Assembly: GCA_001606155.1 (NCBI GenBank)
Contig: LODT01000034.1
Coordinates: 97,665 to 161,664 of the forward strand
Reading direction: 5' to 3'
DNA: 64,000 bases
Source: Tieghemostelium lacteum
Lineage: Eukaryota; Evosea; Eumycetozoa; Dictyosteliales; Raperosteliaceae
In this document: positions 35,859 to 46,779 of the stretch, piece by piece
Layout of the letters: each line of letters begins with the position of its first letter
How positions within the stretch are numbered: the stretch's first letter is position 1
The notes under the pieces: model-generated
The model's database searches: none
What the model was told of the DNA's origin: nothing
What the model saw: only the letters and a program-made list of their open reading frames with translations
Made by a program: the position numbers and the translations under genes

Positions 35859-36345
35859 TTAATCACTATCACTATTTTTTTCACTTTCATTACTACTATC
35901 ACTTAATTTTGCTTTTGATTTTGATTTTGATTTCTTTTTCTATGGGTAGAATCTACGAGTTTGGATTTTAGAATTTCTGTTGACCCAAATTGATTTTGAA
36001 TTTAATTTCTTTTTCTCTGATTCTGATTCTGATTCTGATTCAGATTCAGATTCACTTTCACTGCTACTACTATTAAAACCGTTACAGGATATTGATTTCT
36101 GTTTCTCTGATTCAGATTCAGATTCAGGTTCAGATTCACTTTCATTTTCACTGCTACTACTATTAAAAAAGTTACAGGATTTTGATTTCTTTTTCTCTGA
36201 TTCTGATTCTGATTCACTTTCACTGCTACTACTATTAAAAACGTTACAGGATTTTGATTTCTTTTTCTCTGGTTCAGATTCAGATTCAGGTTCAGATTCA
36301 CTTTCATTTTCACTGCTACTACTATTTAAAAACGTTACAGGATTT
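35859..36345 (-). repeat. Ser/Glu-rich coding repeats (90/72/91-bp units), disrupted tail of the B-box gene
   Basis: On the minus strand this reads as repeats of (S)4-E-x-ES... acidic segments ending EKKKSKSCN(V/F)F. Boundaries marked by the conserved GTTACAGG on the plus strand lie at 36081, 36171, 36243 and 36334, so the units are 90, 72 and 91 bp. The 91-bp unit nearest the B-box ORF is one base longer than a whole number of codons. The frame has no start of its own. A TAG follows RRFYP near 35940, after which the same frame continues with KKKSKSKSKAKL and a Ser/Asp end (stop at 35859). This is probably the C-terminal tail of the B-box gene, knocked out of frame. Confidence 0.6.
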
Positions 36346-36922
36346 TTGCACTTACAATAGCAGTTTTATTATTACTAAGAGTGATGTTTTTCTTAAATAC
36401 AGATTGGAATGTGCATCCTTCATTAAAATAATCTGCATTTAATAGTTCTTTAGAAATTATATTCTTGGTATTTTCTAAAATTAAGTTATTCAGTTTAACA
36501 TTTAAAGTGTAAAGTTCTGGGGAAAATAATTGTTTATCATTGAATTTGGTTGTATTGGACTTCAACTCTCGGTCTAATTCCTCAATTGATTGGATATTAA
36601 TATTAAAAATATCCTCCATATCATTATAGTTACTATCTAATTCTTTCATTATACTAACTTCTTTGATATGCAATTCATCATGTAATGATACAAAATGATC
36701 TTTAAGTAGTTTTTTCATTGAGGTATAGTCTTTTTTTTTTTCATTAAATCTGTTAATATGAGTATTTTTGAATGAACTCTCTACTTCATCAGTATCAATT
36801 AAATTATGATTTGGATGAGATTTTGTTACACATGAGTTGCAAACTAACTGAGAGCATTTGGTGCAAAATCCAGATGCTTTTTTGATATGATTAAATCTAC
36901 TACATGTATTATTATCTATCAT
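36335..36922 (-). CDS. B-box zinc-finger protein
   Basis: ORF of 195 residues from the ATG at 36922. The N-terminus has a B-box zinc-binding pattern: Cys8, His12, then CTKCSQLVCNSC and HPNHNLID. A coiled-coil-like middle follows (KKDYTSMKKLLKDHFVSLHDELHIKEV). No RING finger precedes it, which is common for dictyostelid B-box proteins, many of which carry FNIP or kelch-like regions; none is seen here. The ORF ends SAKIL, exactly where the Ser/Glu repeats begin. Two single-A expansions in homopolymers (A5 for A4, and A3 for A2) separate it from the repeat frame. The true protein may be about 150 residues longer if these are sequence errors; otherwise it is truncated. Confidence 0.65.
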   Translation of the reverse strand: MIDNNTCSRFNHIKKASGFCTKCSQLVCNSCVTKSHPNHNLIDTDEVESSFKNTHINRFNEKKKDYTSMKKLLKDHFVSLHDELHIKEVSIMKELDSNYNDMEDIFNINIQSIEELDRELKSNTTKFNDKQLFSPELYTLNVKLNNLILENTKNIISKELLNADYFNEGCTFQSVFKKNITLSNNKTAIVSAKIL

Positions 36923-36934
36923 TTTAACAACCAA

Positions 36935-37330
36935 ACAATTATAATAATATTTTGAATAATAAATTTCTTTGACCTATTTTTATTTGATAAAAATTTTTGT
37001 GGTATACCTCATTCATTGTGTTTGTGAAATTAAATTTGTTTTTATTTTAATACAAAGTAATAAACACAACATCAGTTGAATAACACAAAATAACCCCTTA
37101 TTATAAGAAAGTTTTTATTTAAAATATACTTTAAAAACTGAGTTTTAAACCTCCTAATTTTAAAATAGTAACAGCATTATTTGCATAATATAATATAATT
37201 CTACAACAAAATGAGTTGTTGTATTCTTTAGAACATTTGTTCTCATTTCAAATTCACCAATACTTTCTTTGAGAATTTTTAAAGTTCCTTCAACACAATT
37301 TAAAATCAATGAAAATTTATCACTTTAAAT
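36935..37330. other. Intergenic, B-box gene upstream region
   Basis: About 400 bp, A/T-rich. No coding signal is supported. If the NF-YB locus downstream has a first exon it should lie here, but no convincing ATG with a splice donor was found. Confidence 0.4.
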
Positions 37331-37803
37331 GTTGATGAAGATCAACATTCAGCCAATACCTCAGTAGGAACTGCAGGTGAAAGTAGAGAACAAAACAGAC
37401 ATCTACCTATTGCCAATATCATTAAAATAATGAATAAAGCATTACCAAAGGAAGCAAAAGTGGCAAAAGATGCAAAAAGATACATTATCAGATTGTGTTT
37501 CAGAGTTAATTAGTTTTAAAACAATGGAAGCTAGTGAAAAATGCCAATCAGAGAAGATAAAAACGATTAATGGTGAGGATATTATAGAGTCTATGGAGAG
37601 TCTGGGTTTTTATCCTTACATTCAACCACTAAAGTTGTTTTTAGAGAGATATAGAGAATCTGAAATGAATAACTCAATGAAAGGGAAAAAATCTCAGATC
37701 AATCATCTAATGATACTGGCGATGATGATACTATAGATGATCAAGATGATTCTAATTTTGAGGATCAAATGCATCAACATAAAATAAATACAAAGGTTGG
37801 ATA
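37331..37803 (+). pseudogene. NF-YB (CCAAT-binding histone-fold) gene with two frameshifts
   Basis: Three reading frames read in series give a near-complete NF-YB histone fold. The first frame has [19 protein letters not shown] and KVAKDAK. After the A5 run at 37474–37478, a second frame reads [31 protein letters not shown] and [11 protein letters not shown]. After the A6 run at 37686–37691, a third frame gives an acidic Asp/Ser tail, stop at 37803. Canonical NF-YB is collinear with exactly one base removed at the first run. NF-YB pairs with NF-YC and NF-YA to bind CCAAT boxes. No in-frame ATG was found for the first part. It is either a pseudogene or an intact gene spoiled by homopolymer sequencing errors. 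Confidence 0.75.
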
Positions 37804-37814
37804 ATTAAGAATTA

Positions 37815-40800
37815 CTAAATTCCTTTATTTTTGTTTGGAGAAGATACTGGGCTGGAAGGAACTGATTGTGATTTTGCTTTTCTATTGATTAATTTTGGAC
37901 TTGGGCTATTTAGTTTTGAGCTTGCTATTGATTTTCTTCTTTTAAATTTATTACTATTATTATTTTTGGTGCTATTATTGTTATTGTTCCCATTAAATTC
38001 AATATCACTATCACTACTGTCATCAGAAGAAAAGGTTTCGTGAATTTGATAAGTTGGGAATTCTTGATCTTCATCATAATACATTCGATAAAATAACAAT
38101 AATTCTTTGTTTTTGTTAATTTCTAATTCTTGTTGTTCTATAACCTTTTTAATCTAAAATTCATTGATATTAGTATAAAATTATAGAGTATGGATATTGA
38201 GAGACTATTATTCTTACATTTAATACAATAGATTCACCTCTATATAATAAATTAAATTTAGGAAAGAATACTAAAATTAATGATATTATTACAACAGTAC
38301 CTGATGTACTTATATTAATTAGATATGCAGTGTTAGGATCACTATTTAATGCCAATGATAATGGAACATAGATTATAACAATGGCAGCATAATTAAAAAT
38401 TAAAATACCATTCCAAGCGGCTTCATCAAAGGTTCCTGGTGTTTTTCTAAATTTACGAATTTTAATAACTACCACACAAAATAATATTAATGATGCAACC
38501 TAGTATAATTAAAAGTATTAATATTAATATTAAGTGTATAAAATATAAAGAATAATAACTTACTAGATAAACTCCTAATAAGATAACAAATATTATATAG
38601 TATCCTTTTTGATGACATGATTCGATAGCTTTTAGTTCATCAAGGTAAAATTGATATATACTCTTTACTGGTGTGATGGTGACTTCTAAGATGATTATAA
38701 ACACTGGTATAATCATAAATAAGAGTAGATATTTGAATAAGAATTGATTTTCAATTAGACTATCTTTAAATTGATTGTTTTTGAAAAACATGTAGAGCTT
38801 ATATTCCTTTATCAGTACCAGACCTACTAGTAGTGATATACCTATAGCTGGGAATATAATTTTAATGTAACATGATGCTTTGGAAAGATTTATCATTACA
38901 AGATTACTAATTAGTAATAGTACACATGAGAACAGCACTAATAGTAGTGATGGGACATTTGAAAAACTTATAACAATATGGTTTCTATTGATTAGGATGA
39001 TGATGAATACAACTAAACATGCAACTAATAGAACTATACTAACCACTGATCCAATGATTTTTGAAGAATCTTTGATTTGCTCTACGGATAGGCAATAGAC
39101 ACTATTGTTATTGTAGACATCAAATGCTTTTTGGTGGTTTAGACATTCTGTGAATGTTAGCAGTTTGGAGACTTTTTTCATTCCCAAACCCTGTGGTATA
39201 GAATCGTAGATTAGTCTACACGATTGACCTGGCATTAACCCCATTTGAAGTGAGTTTAATGATGTTTGGCCTACATCATGTAAGAATGATGACAAAATAC
39301 CATGAATGGGTATACCTGGACACCCCTTATTGTAAACTTTGATATCAGATCTACCAAGAATTGGATTACCAAATCTATCAACAGCTGTAATGATGACTGG
39401 AAACACCTGGCCAGGTGCCAAAGTTGGCATCTGAGTGATGTTGAGTCTGTAAAAACTAGAATTTACTAATGTACCATTAAGTGCTGTATTGTTTCTATAG
39501 GTACAATCGTCACATGTCCAATTACATTGTACACATCCTTGATAGAAAACCAAAGATCCTGATTTTATAGCTAAATTGTGAAAGAACTTATTTTTTGAAT
39601 ATAAACTACTAAGACAACTGGTATTGGTGGCTTTGGAACAGTTCAGCTCTCTAGAAGCAAACAAGAATATAGTTCCATATGTACCTACATTATAGATAAA
39701 ATCACAAGCTGCCACATGTATTGCACCAGTTTGATCAGAAGATATCAAACCACCTCTATCTGAATAGTTATAAAAGAATCTAGTCTTTAAAATGGTCATT
39801 TGAAATCCATTATTTGCCATAATGAGTTCAGAGTGATTAGCTCTATTGTACTCAAACAAACTGTTTGCCATTACTAATTGAGCACGATTACTTATACTGA
39901 TTAACCCAACACCAGAGTTATTAGCAAAATAGCAATCTGTTATATACATTAAGTCACCACTGAAATCAATCAAAGAATTATCTACATAATTCCCAGTAAA
40001 TCTACTGGATACCAAATATACATTCCCACTGTTGTATATTGACAATACTCTATCATAGAGTGTGTCAAATGTTGTTGTAAAAATTGCCAAAAATCCCATG
40101 AACCCTGTCGATAGAAATGTACCTGAAACATCATAAATATAACAATTTCTAATAACCATTGAACCTTGATTTATCGATACTTGATTCTTTGTAAATCTTA
40201 ATAAATTACAACCAATTAAACTACTCATTTCAAAAAAAGTTGAATATCCAGACCTATTGTCAATCAACGCTGATTTTGGTGAATAATTTAAATGAAAATA
40301 CGAGCCCACAACGATTATATTCTTTCCAGTTGATATAAAGAATACAGCAGCATCCAATTTAGCTTCATTGGAATTAAACTTACAAAACTTGAATATAGAT
40401 AGTGTATCTTGAAGATGAATAGCACCACCAATCAACGCACTATTCGATTCAAAATGGGACTGTCTAATCATCACCCTTTCAGATTTCTGAACTAGTATAG
40501 CACCACCTTTCATTGCATAGTTATAATAAAACCTTCCACCAATAATAGTAACATTTGTAAAAGTACTAAATATAGCACCTCCACTGTCTCTAGCCATATT
40601 GGAAATGAATTGACTGAAATACACCATCAACATACTATCATAGCACCCAACAGCACCTCCAGACTCAATCACTGAGTTATTCACAAATTGACAATTGGTA
40701 AATCTTCCTGTTGTTCGATACGAAAACACAGCTCCACCTTCTCTTGCAATATTATTTTTAAATCTACAATTTTCTATATAAAATCTTGACGAATATAAAT

Positions 40801-41299
40801 ACATTACACTACCAAACCCAAACCAATCTCTAATGATAATATGCATTTGGGGGTCATCTAAAACCTTTTTCTTCACACCTTCAAACCTAAATCTCGGGGA
40901 AAAGTTACTAAATGTCAAATTCTGGAATCTTACTCTACTCTCATAGACAAATATAAATCTACCTCTACTTTCGGATGTAAAATGTGCCTTTTTACTCTCA
41001 CCAATCACAGTCAAGTTCTTGAAAGATTTTATAATAATTGGAGTATTAACTTCCTTATATCTACCATTTCCAATCCATATTGTTATATTCTGTGTTGTTA
41101 CGTCATTTGAAGGAATACGGTTCTTTATAATATAATCCAAAGTCGCACATGAAGTTGGCAATGATTGTCCACAATTACCATTATCCACACCACTCTTTGT
41201 CATGTAAATAACCCTAATTCCTAATATAATTGATGGATAACATATAACCAATAGTGCCATTATTAACACCACTGTTATACAAAATCTATGATTTATCAT
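37815..41299 (-). CDS. Chimeric receptor: beta-helix ectodomain fused to a class C seven-helix GPCR
   Basis: Three exons, 38564–41299, 38218–38499 and 37815–38153, all phase 0, giving 1,118 residues. It has a signal peptide (about 1–27), then some 600 residues of right-handed beta-helix-like repeats in the style F-N-C-x-F-x-N-N-x-A-x-x-G-G-A (for example IENCRFKNNIAREGGAVF), as in pectin-lyase-fold surface proteins. A linker with cysteines (GCVQCNWTCDDC) follows. From about 748 there are seven hydrophobic helices. The Cys before TM3 (SKASCYIK) and in loop 2 (IESCHQKG) fit the conserved disulfide, and KFRKTPGTFDEAAW after TM5 is the class C (GABA-B-like) signature. The cytoplasmic tail is Asn/Ser-rich (about 1007–1118). 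Known dictyostelid Grl receptors carry a Venus-flytrap-type domain instead. Confidence 0.83.
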
Positions 41300-42038
41300 T
41301 TTGTATATCTAACAATCAATCTATTGAATTTAAATTCTATCATTTGTATTGGTAATTACTATTCTATCACTATTATATCAAAATTTAAATTAATTTAATT
41401 TATTAATATTTATTTTGATCAGTGAAATAAAATATAGAAATGGTGAAAGATCATCTTACAATTATTAATAAAAACTAAAATTCCATAAAAGAATAAAATT
41501 AATTATTATATTGATTTTGTTTGGTTATTTACGGTGTTTCCACATTAATAGATAGATGAATAAGAATATTGAGATAACTCGATATTCTATTTCACCTCAT
41601 ATTGTGTTAGAATGTAAATGTGTATGTACATACATTTACATTACACTATAAATATTGATAGATTAGCAACCATTTAATTATTATACGTTTTGTTCACAAA
41701 CACACAACACTAACACACCAATCAGAATATATAAATAACTTTGTTCTCTATCATCAAGATATGTGTGGTAATTGGAGGGGTTTGTGTGTTGTGTGAGTAA
41801 ATAAAAAACAAATATAATTTAAATTTACAATGATGAGAAAAACAACAACAAACTTTAATTTGACAAATGTTTGAGGGTAAAAGCTTCTATTTATATAATC
41901 TCTATCAAGCATCGTGATCATATTTTCACCAGCTACAATTGGATTTATTGAGTGTTAAACGATATAAAGACATTAAATTTTTATAATATTAAATTTTCAA
42001 TATTACTTTACCTACAGTAGAATTTATTTTTATATTTA
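41300..42038. promoter_or_regulatory. Divergent promoter with paired CA/GT boxes
   Basis: 739 bp between the receptor and mannosidase genes. It carries a CA-rich block at 41695–41719 (CACAAACACACAACAC) and, 45 bases on, a GT-rich block at 41762–41796 (GTTTGTGTGTTGTGTG) that is nearly its inverse complement. GT/CA-rich G-boxes bound by GBF drive cAMP-induced developmental genes in Dictyostelium. Whether these boxes act here is inference. The rest is A/T-rich. Confidence 0.4.
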
Positions 42039-45000
42039 ATGAAACTGGTAATATTATTATTACTATTACTATTTGTTCTCTCAATAAATTGTAATGAAAA
42101 AATTAAAGTTCATTTAATATGGTTTGTGTTTTTTGCATTGTCTGAATTAAAATAAAATCTAATAAAAAAAAAAAATTAAAAGTCATTCTCATTGTGATCT
42201 AGGTTGGTTAAAAACAGTTGATGAATATTATAATAATGATGTTAGTAAAATTCTGACCAATGTTGTTGATTCATTAAATAATAATACACAAAGAAAATTT
42301 GTGTGGTCTGAAATGTAAGATCTATATATAGTGATTGTGAATGGAATGCAGAGAACTAATAGTTGAAGGGGGTAAATTAATAGAGGATATTTAGAACAAT
42401 GGTGGAAATTAATTACACAAGATCAAAGAGAATTATTTAAGAAGTTTGTTAAGGAAAAGAGATTAGAGATTGTAAATGGAGGTTGGGTAATGAACGATGA
42501 GGCTTGTGCTTCTGTTGATGATGTTATAAGACAATTGACAGAAGGTCATAGATTTATAGTGGAACAGTTTGGTGAGGATGCTTTACCAAAGAGTGGTTGG
42601 CAAATTGATCCATTTGGACATAGTAATCTGACACCTTATATACAGTCTCAAATGGGTTATAGACATGTGGTATTGGATAGATTGGATTATAGATTAAAAG
42701 ATCAGTTAAAGGATCAAAAGGATTTACAGTTTCTATGGAGAAATGGTATTGGATCTGTAGGTGACACCAATTCAACTGACATGTTTGCACATGTTTTAGA
42801 TGACTTTTATTTCTCACCTCCACATTTATCATTTGAATTGGAGTCTAATCTCGACTATTATGACTTGAAATTCAATATTCTAGACATTAGAAAATACGCA
42901 GAAGAAAAAAGAAAGTTTTTTCAAAGCCCACACATTTTGATACCCATAGGTGGTGATTTTCATTTTAGAAATGCTCAGAAATGGATGGATAGAATTGACC
43001 TTATTGAAAAGGTAATGGAAGAAGAATATCAACAGGGACTTAGTAACATTGTAGCTGTGTACAGTACACTAGCTGATTTCTTTAATGACACTATTACATG
43101 GCATAGAGAGAACTCTGTGCCTTTTAAATACTACCAAGGTGACTTTTTCCCATATGCTGATAAACCTGATGAATACTGGACTGGATATTATACATCAAGA
43201 CCAAAGTTAAAAGGTCAAATTCGAGATGTTTCTTCAAAATTGAGAAGTGCTGAGATTATCTCTTCTCTTTTACTACCTAATGTGTCATTAGACCATGTTC
43301 AGTTACTAAAAGAAGCAAGTCAGAATCTATCGGTATTACAACACCATGATGCTGTTACTGGTACTGCTAGAGAACATGTAGTTCAAGACTATTTCAGTAG
43401 AATTTCAGATGCTACTCACAAGATTTCTAAAGTTTTTTCAGGAGTTTTAAAAAGTGGGGGTAATAATACTGAAGATTTTGATGAATTTGAATTTAATATT
43501 CTAGATGTTAGAAATCATATAAAGATGAGTAAAGGGTCAAAGAAATCAATGGTATTGGTGAACTCTTTGAATTGGTTAAAACAAGATGTAGTCAGTTTGA
43601 AGATTCAATATGACCAATCACTAATTCAGAAAGTTGATGAATGTCCTTTCTCTGTGATTGACAGTGATGATAGTGATATATCCATTGACTGTTCTGTAAA
43701 GAGTGAGTTACAGTTAGAGTCTCCTGATAACAGTCCATTGGAAATTGTTTATTTTCAATTAGACTTTTATATTGAAATTCCAGCATTATCAATCAAGACG
43801 ATACACATTCTACAAAAGCATTCTAAAAGGTCAAGTTTCTGGGTTCCAACTCTGAGTAGATACTCTCCAAAATCTATTGACAATAGATGGTACAGGTTAG
43901 TACTAAAAGACAGTAATTCACTGTTAGAGTCCATACACTTTTTAGATAAACACTCAGAGAGAATGACACTGAATCAAAAGATAATGTATTATAATGATAT
44001 TGGTGGTGCTTATGTATTCAAAAATGACGGTCAAGCTTATGAATTCGACCATTACAATGCCACTGTTTATTACTGGGATGGTAGTTTAGTCAAAGAAATT
44101 CATGTATACTATAGAGATGAATTTCCAGGTCGAACACCACACGATACCACTGAAATTGTAAATAGTCTAATTAAATTAAGAATCTATAACAGTTCTATAG
44201 AAACTGTGGATAAGAGACTATATTTTCAGTATATACTCGACAGTAAAAGTAGCTCTACTCGTATTGTCAGATTCTCAACATCTTTACAAACTGATAGTGT
44301 ATACTCTGATAATGGTATACAACTACTCCAAAGAGACCTCAGTAAAGATCCTTTGGAACCTTATAAATCCTATTACCCTAGTATCTCCATAGCAATGGTG
44401 AGAAACGGTACTGGTAGCAGTCATAAAGATGATACCTGTTTCCTATGTACCTCTGATAGAACTAAAGGAATCGGTAGTTTAAGATCAGGAGAATTTGAAA
44501 TGGCATTACATAGAAACTTGGAAAGAGACGATCAAAAAGGTCTAGAAGAACCAAATCACGATTACACACCTGTACAGGTCCAATCCCAATGTTTCTTTTC
44601 AACTTACCAAGAAGTACAAAATGGTAAAATCAGAAGACATGCTTTGGAACTTGAACATCCTATTAGATTCTATTCCATCAATCCCGATAGTAGTGACAAA
44701 ATAGGAGCTAGAATAGACAGCAGTCTACTATCACCATACTATACGTTACCAGACCATATTCATATCCTGTCTATAGACAAAAGAGACTGTACTGATTCTG
44801 ATGATAGCAGTTTAAATATAAGGTTATGGAATATCAAAGAAATTGATGAGAATCCAACTGTCGTTAATCTTCAACATTTATTTAGTAGCGTTACTATAGA
44901 CTATATAAAAGTAATGACACTTTCAAATCTTCAATTAAACGATAATTTCAAGTCACACCAAGAGTACTTTTCAACAATACCATACCAAAATCAAAGTATA

Positions 45001-45129
45001 CTCAATAAGAACTTCACAGTATCTACAGTGAATCATAATCATCATTCTAATATATTACAAGATACTACCATAATCTCTATACTACCACTGGAAATTAAAA
45101 GTTTATTTATAAAATTTGTATCTAAATAA
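42039..45129 (+). CDS. Lysosomal-type alpha-mannosidase (GH38)
   Basis: Three exons, 42039–42121, 42183–42314 and 42384–45129, giving 986 residues. It hydrolyses alpha-mannose from N-glycans in lysosomes. A signal peptide opens the protein ([18 protein letters not shown]). The zinc-site motif is HSHCDLGW (about 29–36), where the ligand His and Asp are kept although the usual sequence is H-S/T-H-D-D-x-G-W. The nucleophile region SGWQIDPFGHS, then LQHHDAVTGTAREHV, and the C-terminal half (RTKGIGSLRSGEFEMALHR) follow the family order. The first donor is GTTTGT rather than GTATGT, which is weaker; the second is GTAAGA. Dictyostelids carry several GH38 paralogs, so no symbol is given. Confidence 0.92.
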
Positions 45130-45255
45130 TTATGAAATCATTGGTGTTTGGTCACCAATGCATTCTTAATTGTAAATAAATCAATCTTTTTATAGAATCC
45201 TTAAGAAACAATGTAAAAAGTTTAATTTATTGTACAATAAACTTGGGAAAATTGT

Positions 45256-45471
45256 TTAAAACAGGTCATTGTTATCTTCTGGAGTTCTCCTCGAACGAGT
45301 AGATGCCAATTTTAGTGCTACTTGGTAGTGCAGTGGAAAACTTTCTTTCAAATATGCACCAACATCATAACTCTCATTGTTTAGATGTTTTTCCATGTGT
45401 GTTTTGGTTTCGTGTTCGTGGTCTGGTTTAAACTTTTTAATCTCTCGGGAATTTCTTTTGGGTTGCTTCAT
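45256..45471 (-). CDS. Small basic protein of unknown function
   Basis: ORF of 71 residues with its own ATG (45471). The first half is Lys/His/Glu-rich (SREIKKFKPDHEHETKTH) and the second half has an amphipathic stretch (DVGAYLKESFPLHYQVALKLAS). It converges with the mannosidase gene and is followed on the other side by a decayed gene. I do not recognise a family. It could be a relic, as it borders the pseudogene block, or a real small gene. Confidence 0.35.
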   Translation of the reverse strand: MKQPKRNSREIKKFKPDHEHETKTHMEKHLNNESYDVGAYLKESFPLHYQVALKLASTRSRRTPEDNNDLF

Positions 45472-45495
45472 ATTAAATTTTTCTAAATTCTAAAC

Positions 45496-46735
45496 AAAAA
45501 CAACAAAGGAATTTTCAAATCAGGAAGAAAATGCAAAGAATCAACAAAAAATTCAAAAATTACAATCTAGATTGTTAAAAATTCAACAGAAGCAAAACAG
45601 TAACATTGATTCTAGTGCTCAAGAACTGAACAAGTTAGCTTCTTTATCTATTCAAGATGTAGTCATTAATTCTAATTCTCAAGAAAGAACAACAACTACT
45701 ACAACCATTAGTGGTGATTCTCTTAATTCCAGAAAACAATGGAGATCTCTTAAAAAAGAACAAAGAAAACAAGGTGATGATTCGAATTTCTTGAAAAGAA
45801 ATAACTAAGAGAACAAAGAAAACAAGAGAGATTGGAAAGAAAACAACTTAAGGAGGAAAAATTAGACTCTTTAGCTGTTGATTCTAATGATTCTTAACAA
45901 GATCAAGAAAAGGTTGATAGAAATCAATTAAAAGAACAAAGAAAGAAAGAAAGATTCGAGAGAAAACAACTCAAGAAGGATCTTAAATCTAAAGATGCTA
46001 ATGCTCTTTCTGATAACAATGATGAAAAACTCAAACTTAAACTTGAGAAAACAACTCAAAGAACAAAGAAAGTTGGTAAAGTTTGAGAAAAGACAACTAA
46101 AGAAACAGGTTAATAATGATGTTAGTGATATTCAACAGCTACCAACTCTTCAACTTCCTGAATCACTATCCTCCTCAACCTCTCTTTCAGATGAAATCTT
46201 TAATTTCAACTAATGATTTCATTTGTCAACTCAGTCAACAAAAAGTTGAAACTGAATCAACTCAGAGTCAATCTCAACAAGTAGATCAAGTTAAAAAAGA
46301 TTCTGTAGATTTGAGAAAATAAAGAAACTTGAAAGAAAACAACTCAGAGAACAAAAGAAACAAGAGATTGGAAAGAAAAATCAACAACCTCAAATACTGA
46401 TGATTCTAAATTAGAGCAACAACAACAACAAGAAACTTGATAGAAAGCAACTCAGAGTACAAAAAAGACAAGAGAAACTTGATAAAAAGAAGGCTAGTGG
46501 TAATCACTCTGAAAGAAAAGCTAATATAAATGGAATTGTAAATAGCTAGTTCAACAGAATGGACAAGTATCCATTGAAGTATTGAAGTAACACACTCAAT
46601 CACTATTAAACTCTGATTTCCAAGATGACAAATTCCAAAAAGTTATCAATTGTAAGAGATTTACAATCAATGAGGATAATACAATTCAATTCTCAAAACC
46701 ATCAACTTCTAAACATTAGCTCTTCATTTTGGTGT
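45496..46735 (+). pseudogene. Decayed gene for a Lys/Arg/Gln-rich coiled-coil repeat protein
   Basis: At least five open segments in different frames read as one degraded protein: QQKIQKLQSRLLKIQQKQ, then repeated LREQRKQERLERKQLKEE-like units (near 45735, 45810, 45930, 46050, 46330 and 46440), Ser/Thr-rich spacers, and an end reading KVINCKRFTINEDNTIQFS. In-frame TAA stops (for example near 45896) and several single-base shifts break it. The unit R-x-Q-R-K-Q-E-R-L-x-R-K-Q-L suggests a charged helix repeat. No domain was recognised. Its last 100 bp is the left copy of the direct repeat described separately. Confidence 0.55.
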
Positions 46736-46743
46736 GCAATTAT
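46637..46743 (+). repeat. Direct repeat, left copy
   Basis: 107 bp nearly identical to 49116–49220. The two differ by a C/G substitution, a TC deletion and a GT insertion seen by eye. It covers the 3' end of the decayed coiled-coil gene and continues past its stop (CATTAG) through CTCTTCATTTTGGTGTG. Confidence 0.85.
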
Positions 46744-46779
46744 ATATAGAGTAGGTTTTATATTATTTAAAATTTAAAT

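Noticed and set aside
36081-36334. CRISPR-like array suggested by evenly spaced GTTACAGG words
   Set aside because: The units are coding tandem repeats with repeat-like spacers in a eukaryotic genome. There are no unique spacers and no Cas genes.
35980-36360. Plus-strand Ser-Asp repeat protein of 126 codons
   Set aside because: It is the complement of the Ser/Glu repeats of the minus-strand B-box tail. Its 'SDSDSD' arises from the GAATCT-type repeats, and it lacks an ATG in good context.
46406-46603. 65-codon minus-strand hydrophobic frame
   Set aside because: It is antisense to the decayed Lys/Arg/Gln-rich repeats, with no start context or domain.
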